A stretch of DNA of 64,000 bases from Saccoglossus kowalevskii. Its lineage: Eukaryota; Hemichordata; Enteropneusta; Harrimaniidae. Numbering within the stretch: position 1 is the first letter of the stretch; each line of letters begins with the position of its first letter. Location of the stretch: the NCBI RefSeq assembly GCF_000003605.2, contig NW_003146281.1, positions 254,589-318,588 on the forward strand. Direction: 5' to 3'. The position numbers were made by a program, and so were the translations under genes. This document shows, piece by piece, positions 24,576-37,100 of this stretch. The notes beneath the pieces are model-generated. The model was not told the origin of the DNA. It ran no database searches and was given only the letters and a program-made list of their open reading frames with translations.

Positions 24576-24989
24576 TATTATTGTCTTATTGTTATTCTGG
24601 CTTCAACTTATTTAAAAAGGTAAATTCGAGTACTTATCTACTACTTCCTCCAAAGCTACTACGGTGTTAAAGGTTTCTCACCAAATGGTGACTCAGTGTA
24701 GCCAATGTATGAATAAAAACATGTATAGCAAACTGACATGCAAAGATTGGCAAAACACATCGAGAAAATACAAGATATGTACAATACTGTTATATAACTA
24801 TGCATTAACAAATGGATTTGTTTAAATTCCCATTACTTATAAATATAATCAATATGAATTCAAATTGCGTTGACGGTTGTACTTTTTTGAGATATTATAA
24901 AAATAACTGATTGCAACTGACGAACGGCGGTGGTTACCATATCAATAAAATAATCACATTACGAGTTATAAGGACAGGAACAAATTTAA

Positions 24990-25085
24990 AGCGCGGTGGT
25001 CGTCGCGCAGCGCGTGTTCGAATTTCATGTAAATAAACAATGTATTTTACACGCGAACAGGAAGCGGCACGACGACTGCCGCCCT
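24990..25085 (+). mobile_element. Short MITE, copy 1
   Basis: The ends are AGCGCGGTGGTCGTCG and CGACGACTGCCGCCCT, imperfect inverted repeats. The flanks are TTAA on both sides, a probable 4-bp target duplication. The middle carries TTCGAATTTCATGTAAATA. Compared with copy 2 (43311-43435) it lacks about 30 internal bases. No coding capacity. Confidence 0.7.
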
Positions 25086-25296
25086 TTAAAATGTCACAAA
25101 TGTCCGGAAGAATAAAGCTGTTCTTCAGTTCTATGGCCTGCAAGCATCGGCGTAATGCTGATACACGTCATTTCAGCCAATCTACGTAATTTCAAATACA
25201 ACACGATAATAAACACAATTTATAACGGAAAACAGACATTTCATGTTATAAATACAAATGTAGCACGTTTCCTATGTACACACCTACGTCGACTAT

Positions 25297-25328
25297 CCAT
25301 ATAAGGTATGCACACTATCCATATAAGG
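25297..25328. promoter_or_regulatory. Paired CArG boxes 3' of paralogue B
   Basis: CCATATAAGG occurs at 25297-25306 and 25319-25328 inside a 22-base direct duplication, about two helical turns apart. A near match CCTAAATATGG follows at 25350-25360. They lie about 200 bases beyond the stop codon of paralogue B. SRF binding is inferred from the motif alone. Confidence 0.4.
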
Positions 25329-25511
25329 TATGCGCTACTAGAGAATATGCCTAAATATGGAGTTTAGTATGCCTTAATTGGAGAAGTCAGTGGTGAATGC
25401 ACAGACTGGTGTACCCGCGTGTTGGGGGTAAGTCATTCTTGTCCCATGGCAAACAGGGAATTGCTATTGCATGATGGGTGAAACGACAAAGCTGTTCTCA
25501 GGCTGTTTCCA

Positions 25512-26029
25512 TCATCCGTAATATGACCCAAGGTGTGGTGACATGTGACTCGGGTGATGTGTCATGTGACTGCTGGGGTAGATATTTGCTGCTGCGGACG
25601 AGGACCAATACGATGTAGGGTTAGCAAATAAACCCGCGGACGAGGTCGCTATGGGCGTGCTCATAAAATTCAGTTTGGGTGCATGGCTGTAACTCGAGAG
25701 ATAGGAATAGTCCGATTGGTACTTGTACGCCGTGGGGTCAGAGTGCATTTGCATTTGTTGAGCCAGTCCAGCAAAGTCATATTTATAGGCATATCGTTTT
25801 CCGTGTACTTTGGTCATAATGTTCTTATCGTAGTAATACCGTAAAGCTCGGCTCAGTTTGTCGTAATTCATGTTTGGTTTACTTTTACGTTCTCCCCATC
25901 GTCGTGCAACTTCATCCGGGTCTGTGAGTTTGAATTCTCCATTCGTTCCTTCCCACGTGATGCAATTGGCGTTACTGCTGTCTGATAATAATTCTAGTAG
26001 AAATTGCCAAAGTTGAATTTGTCCACTTC
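25512..26029 (-). CDS. ERG: ERG/FLI-type ETS factor paralogue B, terminal exon with ETS domain
   Basis: On the minus strand the acceptor TTTTTTAG precedes a phase-1 start (G|GA AGT GGA). The exon encodes 172 residues to TGA. The ETS domain is complete, from [15 protein letters not shown] through [20 protein letters not shown] to KRYAYKYDF, and differs from paralogue A at one residue (F to Y near its end). The tail has YKYQ.D.SYLSSY, K.NFM, SYWSS and [10 protein letters not shown], and ends HLGSYYG, closer to the vertebrate SHLGTYY ending than A. The domain binds GGAA/T sites in DNA in the nucleus. The coding DNA of the ETS domain is nearly identical to A, while the tail is strongly diverged. 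Confidence 0.97.
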
Positions 26030-28519
26030 CTAAAAAATCAAACAAATGGGAGAATTATCATAACGTGTCGTGTTATACCGATAATGTTATTTTTTTATTG
26101 ATAACATTTTGTATTTACCACACAATATTAACATAATAATTTACAGAAACAAAAGCGTACACAAAAAAAAATGTTTTGTTTGTGCTATTTCAATAATAAA
26201 AAAAATTAAAACAATGTTACATTGTTGCCATTGTTATATAAATATTATCACATCGTTGCCAGGCAGATTAGTTAAGCAGAACAATATGGAAAAGGGCGCG
26301 GCAGTTTAAGAATTGTCATGTCATAGTTCAACTTAACCATGCCCGGCCTGCGTGCAATGCTTGGTTGTGGAAATGCAAATATATTATTTAAAAAAAAAAC
26401 ATATTCGTCAAGTTTACTTCACTGTTATTATTGTATTACCACGCCTGGCAATCGTACCGGATGCACGTGCATGACTTGGATTTTCTTACTTTAATTTTGT
26501 CACGAAATGGGACTATTCAGTTGGTCTGTTGTCACTTATCCATTGTAATATCACGTGACTTGTTCGATATTCACCATTCCGGCCGCGGCGATCTTAAAAT
26601 TAATATTCTTCATCGAACAAAGTTCGGTTGAGCTTTGCTACTTGTTCGCAGATATATATTTAAAACTATAATCTTTTAGAAAATACAGTAATACAAGAAT
26701 TCGAATATGCATTATTTCTTTCGTTAATAAAGTGTTAAAGCTGTATTCTATGAAACCATTTTTGTTTTACTTATTTTCTGTACGGTAGTCAAGGGGAAAC
26801 AAATAACGAGAATAAGTTTAATTCAAATAATAATAAATTATTACAAAGTCGGAAATAAAGTCGTTGTAATTTATTGGTCAAACGCATTACGGCCGGTAAG
26901 CATAAACCGTAGAACACGATATAGATGACGGATGGATGAAGATAAACATAAAACGCTTAAACTCTTGAAAATTTATCACCGAGTATCAACTGGCTACCTA
27001 GACAGGTGCGAATGACAAATGAACATCGTGGTGTTCGAGGTATCCTCGGCAAAATGTCTTGATACGGGGTACCCACTGAACTGTAATAACACACCGTTTT
27101 ATTATTCCAACCGATTATGAGGCGAACACGTATCAAATGCGACTGATGAAGACTGATTTAGGTTACCATGGTGACAAGCCATAACTTAATGATCGCCATC
27201 TTTCATCGTGTCAACAAATGCGAGGTATGAGATGGATGTCGGAAATGGTGACGGAAATTGAAGAAAGGGTCGACTTGAAATCACCAAGTGTCATTATTGC
27301 TTAAATTTGATTGCTGAATTGCAGACGTTCGTTTTACTGACCCCACTCCTGAACATTGTATAAATAACATTTTGACAGGGTTCTAATTACACGAGGCGTC
27401 GTCATATTTCCCGGGACGTGGGTTCTGATATATTTCAGAGTGAAAATTTAAATTTTTAAAAAAACTTGTAAATGCACAAGCACAATTCCACGTGGCAGGT
27501 GACACTTCATCCAACTGATATTCTTAATTTTAAGTTACTAACAAAATCTTTACTAATGATAAGTTTAATTGCTTCGATTTCTTTACTGAATGTGTTGGTT
27601 GATGTGAATTCTATTGAATTCGAAACGATTAACTACCCTACTACAACTTACGAAACTTGTCCTGTTTCATTTTGCCACAGATGAAACTTTCATAGTCGAT
27701 TGCGATCGTGACAACCAATAGTCGTGACGTCCGTCAGCGGATCAATGGTCGCCTCGCCATTAACAGCGAAGATGGCGACTTATTATTTGTAGTCATGTAG
27801 GGGTGGGCTCTAAGTCGTTGCCGGGTGATGTAATGAACACGTGTCAATAGTCCATAAGATATCAGCCCATCGTTAATTTTTATTTGTATTTAAATTATAA
27901 AAATAAAGGTTAAATTCATTAAATGCATTTATTCTGTGAATTAGTCGTCGCACTGAAATACAAGGCTTTCAATTACAACATACTATGTAATTAAAATAAT
28001 GTCAGATTATTCGTGGGTATACAAATATTTGGTTCGTAATTCAGGTTTTTAAATTAAGCATCAACACCAACGCAAACCGACATCTGCATGTATGTGCAAT
28101 TTTTGACATTACTTCTCTAAGCGAACTCGACTGTCTCGCCATACTAAACGGGTGTAACTCAGAGTGAGAGAGGGGGCAGCACTGAATGAACAACTCGACA
28201 ATCAGGTGTATTCATTTGATTCCTTTCCGTCGCATGTAAACGGAAAATGTTCTGGAAATTCTTGAGGAAATTTCAAATTTCTTTTTGTCAAACAACAGTT
28301 ATCGGTAACGATCGTGGTGCGTGTAAGAATATATTAGACGAGAAGCTCAGCGATCAAATTGGAGGGGACTCCGAGACGCAAAATTACTAACACATCTCAA
28401 TAAAAAGATGACACAGGTTTAGAACGACATATATATAAAAACTAATATTGTCACTCGGTGTGCTGTGTTGCCAATGGAAAGGGTAATTGGACAAAACGTC
28501 GGGTAACACAAAGGGCGAG

Positions 28520-28735
28520 ATGTCAAAAAGACGTTTTATTGATAAACGTGAACTGCGAAAATTAGCTCCAAATAACGGTAAATTACGCCTGATTAAGGAC
28601 CGCTTAGAAAAGCAGTACGGAGAGCAGGAAAAGTTAATAAAATCTCATCAAAAACGCATTCACATGAGAAAAAGGTCAAATGGCGAGTATTTAGTGAAAG
28701 TGTCCTGTATACAAAGGTCGTCTAAAATGGCGTAA
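28520..28735 (+). CDS. Small basic open frame, unrecognised
   Basis: The ATG (G at -3) opens a 71-codon frame rich in lysine and arginine, starting MSKRRFIDKRELRKLA, with a central stretch LRLIKDRLEKQYGEQEKLIK that would form a charged helix or short coiled coil. It ends SSKMA. It matches no family I know, lies inside an intron of paralogue B on the opposite strand, and has no clear promoter or poly-A signal. A chance open frame in A-rich DNA is the main alternative. Confidence 0.13.
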   Translation: MSKRRFIDKRELRKLAPNNGKLRLIKDRLEKQYGEQEKLIKSHQKRIHMRKRSNGEYLVKVSCIQRSSKMA

Positions 28736-30365
28736 TTATCGACAACGCTTGTAAAAAAACGTGCATGGCATTTTGTATGTTTTCGTCACTCAGTCTATTG
28801 GCGTAGATCTGCTTAAACTACGCCGGGATTATGTCGTACGTCATTTATCGCTATTTAAGTTTTAAGGATTTTATCGGACACAATAGTGAATAAATATATG
28901 CGTAAAGTGGATAGGATTTAGGCAGCGTGCAGATGTTTCCCTCATGTACAACATAATAACAAACGACCTCGTCACTGTTAGTGAAGGCACATGGTTTTAA
29001 CAAGACGGGAAATTGAGGAATACCTGTGTTTTGGTTCTGCACGGCAGTGTCAGTGTGTATATGCTGTTCCATCATGCATACGTGATACAAATATTTCGAT
29101 GTCAAAAGAATGTTTTTGAACGAGGGGATTGCACTTTTCCAAACGGAGTGTTTACATATCTCTATTTATAGAGATGTTCAAGAAAGACCAACAAAATGAA
29201 TATTTCTTTAAAAAAAACATAAATAAAAAAAAAATTTAGACTCGTCGTTACCTATATTTTTATCTGGTATACTGTGTTGGACAAGCTAAAAATAATTAAC
29301 GTAACAAAACTGTATCATAGCGCCGGGTCGGTCCCTCGGACCTAACACCCCTCTTTTGCATAATGGCCGATCTTACGTGACTGAAGAGGAGACAAAAATG
29401 AAGGGCACGTCGATTTGACGACAAAATTGGGTGAAAAGAGAGCATCCTTATGTATGGATCGTATTTCTAAAAACGGAAATAATGTCAGTAACTAGACTAA
29501 AAAGTCGTGAAATGCTCATCACGACTTTGCAGTGCCAAACGGGAAATCTTATTTCAACCCGAGTCCAGTAAATGAAATCATGGGAAATAACTCAGTGGAA
29601 TTCAATTTGGTAAGCCGGCAGCAAGTGGTGTTAAATTACGCTGAACACAAATTGTTTTAGTGGAATGTTGTACTTTTAAAAGATGCATCCTTTCAGAGGC
29701 TGCCTTGGCAACGTGACCGTGGGGCGTCCTCCTGGTCAATGTTGAGGATTTTGGAACGTTGTTGTGTAAAATATAGCAGTAAGGGTAAGGGTGAACACGC
29801 GATCGTCATTACTAAACACATTTAAGTGTTGACGGTGCGTGAACACAGTCTACTATACAGAATCAGATGACAACGAGTAGGAATTTCTAACAGTCGGAAA
29901 TTGACGCGCGCTGAGGATCCAACTTGCAGTCACAGACTTCTAATTCTACGCACACTGTACACTTTTCTGTTTATTTATGCAATATGTGTAAAGACAAATT
30001 ACTCACGAAATTGTTAAACATAAAAAAATACTAACATAAAGTAGCTTTCTTCCCAGACTCAACCGTCACGCCAAATTCAAATCCAAAGTTTATCTAAAAT
30101 TTCAAAATTGGAAATGGGCAGGTGGAACATACTGAAGCGGTCGTTAACCGCTTTTATGTAATATTTGCAGCCAAATATGTTCAAACTTACTGATTGTATT
30201 AGGCTGAATTTATGTAAATATCAATCTCTTTAAATACGTTTTGTCTTTGTTCGACGTAAGGTGTGATGAGTTCGTTATTTTCTAATTCTACGCAAATAAT
30301 CTTTTCCAAATGTGTTATTGATTCGACCCTGACCGGACTTCGCGCCTGAATTGCATCAACGTCAC

Positions 30366-30803
30366 GGTACCCCCACACACTCCACAACCCCTCTCACACA
30401 CTCCACAACCCTTCTCACACACTCCACAACCCCTCTCACACACTCCACAACCCCTCTCACACACTCCACAACCCCTCTCACACACCCCACAACTCCCCTC
30501 TCACACACTCCACAACCCCTCTCACACATTCCACAACCCCTCTCACACACTCCACAACTTCCCTCTCACACACTCCACAACCCCTCTCACACACCCCACA
30601 ACCCCTCTCACACAACCCACAACCCCTCTCACACACTCCACAACCCCTCTCACACACCCCACAACCCCTCTCACACACTCCACAACCCCTCTCACACACT
30701 CCACAACCCCTCTCACACACCCCACAACCCCTCTCACACACCCCAAAACCCCTCTCACACACTCCACAACCCCTCTCACACACTCCACAACCCCTCTCAC
30801 ATA
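30366..30803 (+). repeat. 21-bp minisatellite, about 20 units
   Basis: The unit is built from CTCCACAACCCC and TCTCACACA, with CACCCC, TTCCC and ATTCC variants. Because 21 is a multiple of three and the unit has no stops, several frames on both strands stay open and give 7-residue repeats such as TPHNPSH or CERGCGV. The C strand is strongly purine/pyrimidine biased. No sign that it is translated. Confidence 0.93.
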
Positions 30804-33800
30804 CCCTCACAACCCCCTCGCATACCCCACCACCCCTACACATAAAAGGTTTCACCCTGGAGTTAAAGAATACTCAGTACAGGTGCAGAGGGACAACACC
30901 ATTTTTAGATGCTCGTTTTCATGCTAATTTTTGTACTTTTAGCTTCGAGGTATGACTATTTGAGACAAAGATCAGTTGCGTGTTTAATCCAATAAACGTG
31001 GAGGAAAGACAATCCATAAAACTTTCCTCATCTCCATCAATACATAATTCGATTATGTTGACGTGAAAGGGGATCCAAGCGTACCACCTAGCTTACTGTC
31101 AACTGATATACATGAGAACTGGTTCTTGTCACGGTTAAGGCATACACTTAATATGTATGTACACCATTAATAATTGTATATTTTAAGAAATATACCTAGG
31201 CGTATACCATGTGATATTGGTATATCTTGTTTCGTGTAAGTCTGTACCAGGAGACCGCAAAGCGAGATTTTTTAGCTATAAGTTATAGTGGGTGTATGTT
31301 TTCATCGATTTCCGGCGTGAAGCAGTCCGATTTGCATAATAAAAACACAACTTCATCTCATATTTTTACCAATAATATGAAAATAAATTTCTATTGCAAT
31401 ATAGGCCGCAAAATATTGAAAAAGGCTTGAAAATGTCAGTGATGACGTATTGAATATTACTGACACATTACTAACTAATCACGGCATAGTCAGAAAACCT
31501 TTCGAACAATGATGTGCCGTCGTCTGGTTGGTTAGCGTGTAAAACTCACCGAAAATATTGCAAATCGGCGAAAATTAAATTATTTGGCGATTTCATTCAA
31601 GACTGGCATTCATCCGTGAAAATGGTAGAAAAAAACATAATAATAACACACTTTTTAAAATATACAAAATGTACAAAAATTAAAAGATTATTTGACGTAC
31701 ATCTCACAGTAGTGTGTAGATTTGAATTGGAATAACAATACTAAATTAAACACATCCCAGAAATTACAGTAGCATTACAGATATTATTGAAGTTTTATAT
31801 CTGAACGGCGGACAGAGGTGTTCTGAGTCACCATACAGCGCACCGAAAGGCTGCCCTAAATAGGATTAAGTGTAAAATTAAAATTGCAGATGATGATTCG
31901 TTTTTAACATGCACATACATATGAGTGGGACGTACAGCAGAGTTAAGGGACCATTCGCTTCTATAAATTGGTCTGAAATATGATATACATTGTAGAACAG
32001 CGTAACATCAGACCCTCTTAGACGCTAATTCAATCAAGGCAATAAAAGCTACATTCGGATCTGGTTCCTTTGATCAAAACACTGGGGTTAACTGCTATAC
32101 GGAAGCTAACCAACTAAAGCCAGCCGCCATTGCCATCGGACAGACACATTCACAGAGGCGGAAAGAGCTAATATTCATGGAGTTCCATCGGTTATTATAA
32201 ATAGGGAAGTTCTCATATCGTTTACAATTTCATGGGAAATTAGCGGATATTGTCTTAGTTTTGCTCATTTTCCTCTTAATATTCGTTTTGTATTTAATGT
32301 CAGCTGCTAGTAACCTGGTAGCGGTAGTTGCTACAGTAAGCTCATCTCCTTCACGTTCTGCTCCCCTCTAAACGTGAAAATTCGAAATCAATCCAGAAAC
32401 ATGAATAGTCTGATTTGTAATGATGCAATAAACACAAACAATCGTTCACGACAGATTACTGTTTTGTTGAACGCCATACACGTCAGATGGTGCAACATTT
32501 TGTGCGTTCGTTTGTCTATAGTTGAATTTTAGACCAAATACACTTTTCATAGTCTACATTTATCAATATTTTAAAATAAAATAATAGAATCAATTATATG
32601 CATTTGTACTTGAAGGAGTAAAGGCTGTAAACACCTAATTTCGCGTTAAAAGTAAGTCGTTGTCATAGTGTATAGAAAAAAGACATATTTGTGCAGAATT
32701 ATTGCCATTATATCAATATTTTTTTAGTATAATCATCCCCACATTAATCGTCGATACTTACAACGATATTTTGGCAATTTACAAATTTTCTGAGAAACGC
32801 ATGTCCTTCTATAGGCAGCCCGAGTACAAACTCCAAGAATCGATGCAATAAATACAATAAAAATGAACAAAAAAACATGCCCGACGTCAGGAACCAATTA
32901 ATCACGCAACAGTGTGAGAAACGTGGAAGAAAAAGTAAACACGTTCCGCCGGTCACGTGACAATGAACTATTTGCAAAGCGATATGCAAGGTCCGTGCTA
33001 AGAATTAAATATTGCAATTGATTATGCATTCCCAACCACTCACGCTCTTTGCTCTCTCACTAAAACAGATTTTAAATCATGCTTATACAAACGACTTCAG
33101 TTTGTTTTGTCCACGTCAAATTGATCGACGATTTCACGGGGAGCCTGCCTATTTTATTAGGGGCTCGTTGGATTTCAATAAACGGGACATTTCTAAAGAG
33201 GCTAGTGTTTGAATTTTTTTTAAATCGATGATGATGCTTTGATTTTAATTATATTGTCCCTCTACATATGAAAAAAACCCTTCACTTGTTAACCTGTATT
33301 CACACACAATTGGGCGATTCGTTTTAATTTACCGTGTCCGCTATATTTTCCTGCCTGTACGGTGGGGTTTAAATCAATTTGGGGTGTGGAAATTACGCAC
33401 GTTTTTATAACAAAAGCAATCAACGCGACTGATTCGCTAGTAGATTGTAGGTTAATTGATCGATAATCGGGTTTTGAGCTAATCTTTACTGCATTTTGAA
33501 AAATAAGAAAACATAAAAAAAAAACGAAAAACTGCGATTCGGTGTGTTTCAGTAGGTTTGGATAGTAAATTAGTATTTCCATAAATGATATAGTGCTCGT
33601 GTTCAACCATTTATCGTCTCCTTGATCACCCCCCTCTGTGAGGCGAGCTTCGGTTTCGTGTACAGTCGTTATTCACTTTTATTAAAATAACCGGGGTTTT
33701 CATGTCTGCACGATTCGCATGTATTCCAGCGTCATTTTCTATGAATTAGATGAAATGCAGAGTAGTTTAACGTAGTGCTGGCAAAAATTAACATTACATT

Positions 33801-34057
33801 GTTTCTAGAAATAAGTAAACAACGAGACTAGAATTATTGATCATTAAACAGGATAAAAAAGTAAATTATATAACACTATATGCCAACGTTTGGTTGGGTT
33901 TGTTCGTGGAGACTCCAAGTCGCACATGCATTTAGAGAAACCCTTCGATATTTTAATTTCTTGTTACTGTGAAACTATAAAAAAAATAACACGACATGTC
34001 TTTAAATTACTGAAATTGCGGGACGGTAAGCTGATATTATTGTCTTTACGAAAAATT

Positions 34058-34115
34058 GGTTCAGTCCGAGCGGCTCCGCTGGATGTTCTTTCCAGGTGCG
34101 AGTTTGAGTGGTTGA
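34058..34115 (+). mobile_element. tRNA-like (Ser/Leu-type) SINE remnant
   Basis: CAGTCCGAGCGGCT resembles an A box of serine/leucine tRNAs, and GCGAGTTTGAGTGG sits at B-box distance with several mismatches. It shares the CCGAGCGG motif with 40045-40130. Too decayed for a functional tRNA. Confidence 0.25.
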
Positions 34116-37100
34116 AAAATTCACAGAAATACATACTTGTAAATTTCCATTTTTACAAGAACTGTGATTTGGAGTGGAGAAAATAGCATAGCGACAACTA
34201 TTCTCATTACGTGCAAATAAAATAGCACACGACTTAATGACTGGTAATTGAACATTGCAAATAAAATATCATTATGTCGAAACCAGAGCAGGATGACACG
34301 ACATTTTTGACCGATTGCGGGTTAAAGTTACAACTATTTAGTGTTAAAATGTATGATGTCATAATGTAAATGCCAACAATTATGTACCAGCCAGCGAACA
34401 AGTAATTCATTTCACCCATGGGACCATTGCTATCTAACCCTTATCTCTGTACTAAATTTAATTAATTCCTCAGTCCCGTCTTTACAATGTATTTAAGCAC
34501 TAAAGCGAAAAATGTTATCCAACTCAGTCGGGACGTGGAACGTTTTCTCGGCGAACTCGTTCAAGTACCAGGGGACGGTTTTTGTTGCATAGACATTGAA
34601 TCGAATTAGTCGTTTAGCAAGAACAACAGCGTTTTATCGAATCGTTCTCGATTTCACAGTAAAGTGGCAAACTGCGGAGCTATGAAGTGGCACCACTATC
34701 TAACCAGGCGAAAAGCCGGACTCGAGCGGCGGCTATGGCAAGCCATTGTACACGAAACGTGACCCAGTAATTGAATAGCGCCATGTTTTCGGAAATATGT
34801 TAAAATGCTATCAGTTGAGGAAATGAACTAGGGCAGCAGTTGTTGTAGTAGACCCTTGACTTTTCTATAATTTCATTCAGTGATGAAAGAGCCACCGATT
34901 CTGGTTCAGAAATATAAATCGTTTCCATACAATTTTAAATTATAAGCACGCGGAAATTAAAATTAACGCAATTTTGTCTTTAAATTCAACGTAAACCAAG
35001 ATAAATTTGAGTACAAAATGATTATAAAATGATTATAAAATAATTTTGGCGGGAGTGAGTGTGGTAATAAAAGTCGATGATAAGAGAAATATGAAATACC
35101 TCGCGATTGTGAGAGCATCGAACACAGCATATCAGGAACACATCGAGCTAAAACATAATAGAAAAAAAATTTAAAATATTTTTCATTGTTACATTGATAT
35201 TTCTTCCAATGATACAAGATGAAACTGAAAACAGTCAAGCTCCCCTTTTAAGCATCTTTTTTTTTCAAAATGGGGTAACGGATATTGGTCTGCGGAGAGA
35301 CTACCAATTCACTAAACAAACCATGCACGCTCACAATTAATAAGTCGGTATAACATTACATTTTTTTATAAAGTTACTCTTTTATCATTGTCTCCAGAGG
35401 GCGTGGTTTGTGAAGTCAGGCGTCACCGTATTGTTATTGAGAGTGGCCTTGATCGTGAACGCCATAATGGAATATTGGGATATGATATCATCTACGGCGC
35501 TACATGCCAACTCTCATAGGCATGTAACAGAAGTTGGGTTCAGATTTCCAGTCGATCACTGACTCGGGCGGATTTGATGGGTAGTCATAATTAAGGTCAT
35601 GTGCATGTTTTGACTTTTAGTCTTTAGCACAAACAGTCAAACAAAGGCAATTCTGCGCTGACAGTCTTACTATATACATGGGATGTTACATGATTCGTAC
35701 CAACGAACCACCCCATTTATTTCACTGAAAATCTTCGAAACTTTGAACATTTCAACAAAACATGTCCGACTTGTATGTCAAACTGAAACCTGAATTTAAC
35801 CAAGCCTTTTATTGAGTCGAGCGAGACTTCGATGAAAAAACTAGATGATTTTTAAATCGCGGGCTCTAACATACAAATATCAACATCTAGTGAGTACTCG
35901 TTTTGGGAAACGTTTCCACGGTTTCCAGAAAAGTAAGAAACCAATTGTGTCAAAGTTGGTTTGTACTTGACTCACTGACTCAGTGTCAAGTAGCCCTACA
36001 TTTTAAGTCGTTACATTACCGTCAATTTGGGATTTAAGAGCCTGCAATGCTGAACAACGTTTACAATGTCAGTGAACTTTGACCCTGTTCACCTATTATT
36101 TTTAAATAACTACTATATGTTAGGATACGTCAAAATTACAAATGTAAATTAAATTTTAAAAACTGTAACATATTACTGTTCAGTACAATAGACCATTTTC
36201 CGCACACTGCGAGAATTACGCGCAATGCGTGAAATCGAACGTAAAAACAGGACAAACAAAGGTCATAGCGTCGTAGTCGCGTCAAACATCGCGTGGGATT
36301 CGACAAACGCGAAAGTATTTCGGGGACATTTCCATGCTTAATAATGTGCTGTCCACATTTGATAATAGGCAATTTCGATTAAGTAAGGGTATTCGGAAGC
36401 AATATTCCTCTGTCGAAGATCGGCCGGTCAATGTAAGCTACGAAATAAAATTTCTAGTTCAAAATCAAATCGTTTGATTTTTGCGGCAGACGTTCGACGC
36501 GCGTCTTTCATGCATCTCGCGAGATCTCGCAATTGTACGGAAAATCACCTATTGGTGAACTCACCGTGCGTCACAGATAATGATTTTATAACGCAAATTG
36601 TGCACGGGTATTTTTCACAGAAAATACAATTGAATTCATTCAATTTAACTGGTTTGGTTGGATAGCAGACGATGTGGGATATTGCTGACGTGTGAGCAGA
36701 AGTAATGGCAAAGACAGAGATCGCTCATGCATAGTTCCGTGATCAGTGCTACAACTACTGAGTAAAGCAGAGAATAATCTTAGCTGAGCGGACAGATAAT
36801 TACCTGCAAATGTGAATACACATTTCAGAAATAGACGCGGGAACGACACGCAGACGACAGGCGAAGATTGGCCAAGAAATTGGTTCCGGCTACAAGTTCG
36901 CTGACATGTTTTAAAGCGGCAAAGCTTTTATACTGTATCCGGTTGTTAGTCAATATAGAAATGTGAATGTAACTAACGTTGTTGGTATTTTCCCCTAAAA
37001 GCCTTTAAAATGCGAAATTGGGCGGATTTCACCAAGTTGAAAATGACGTCGACGAAGTTGACCCTATTGTTGCCACCGTTTGAATTCCATAGTGCCCTCT

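Larger units (their letters stand above)
20221..25511. other. Convergent intergenic region
   Basis: No gene recognised. It contains a poly-C run at 20551-20563, SINE and MITE copies near 21.5-21.9 kb, a perfect short palindrome CGGCTATTATAGCCG at 23826-23840, the (AAAT)n tract with an assembly gap, a second MITE at 24990-25085 and two CArG boxes near 25.3 kb. The 3' UTR of paralogue B should lie in its right-hand part, but no clear AATAAA on the minus strand was found close to the stop. Confidence 0.5.

Noticed and set aside
30351-30855. Threonine/histidine/proline-rich and cysteine/glycine-rich frames
   Set aside because: Automatic by-product of a 21-bp repeat, open in several frames on both strands.
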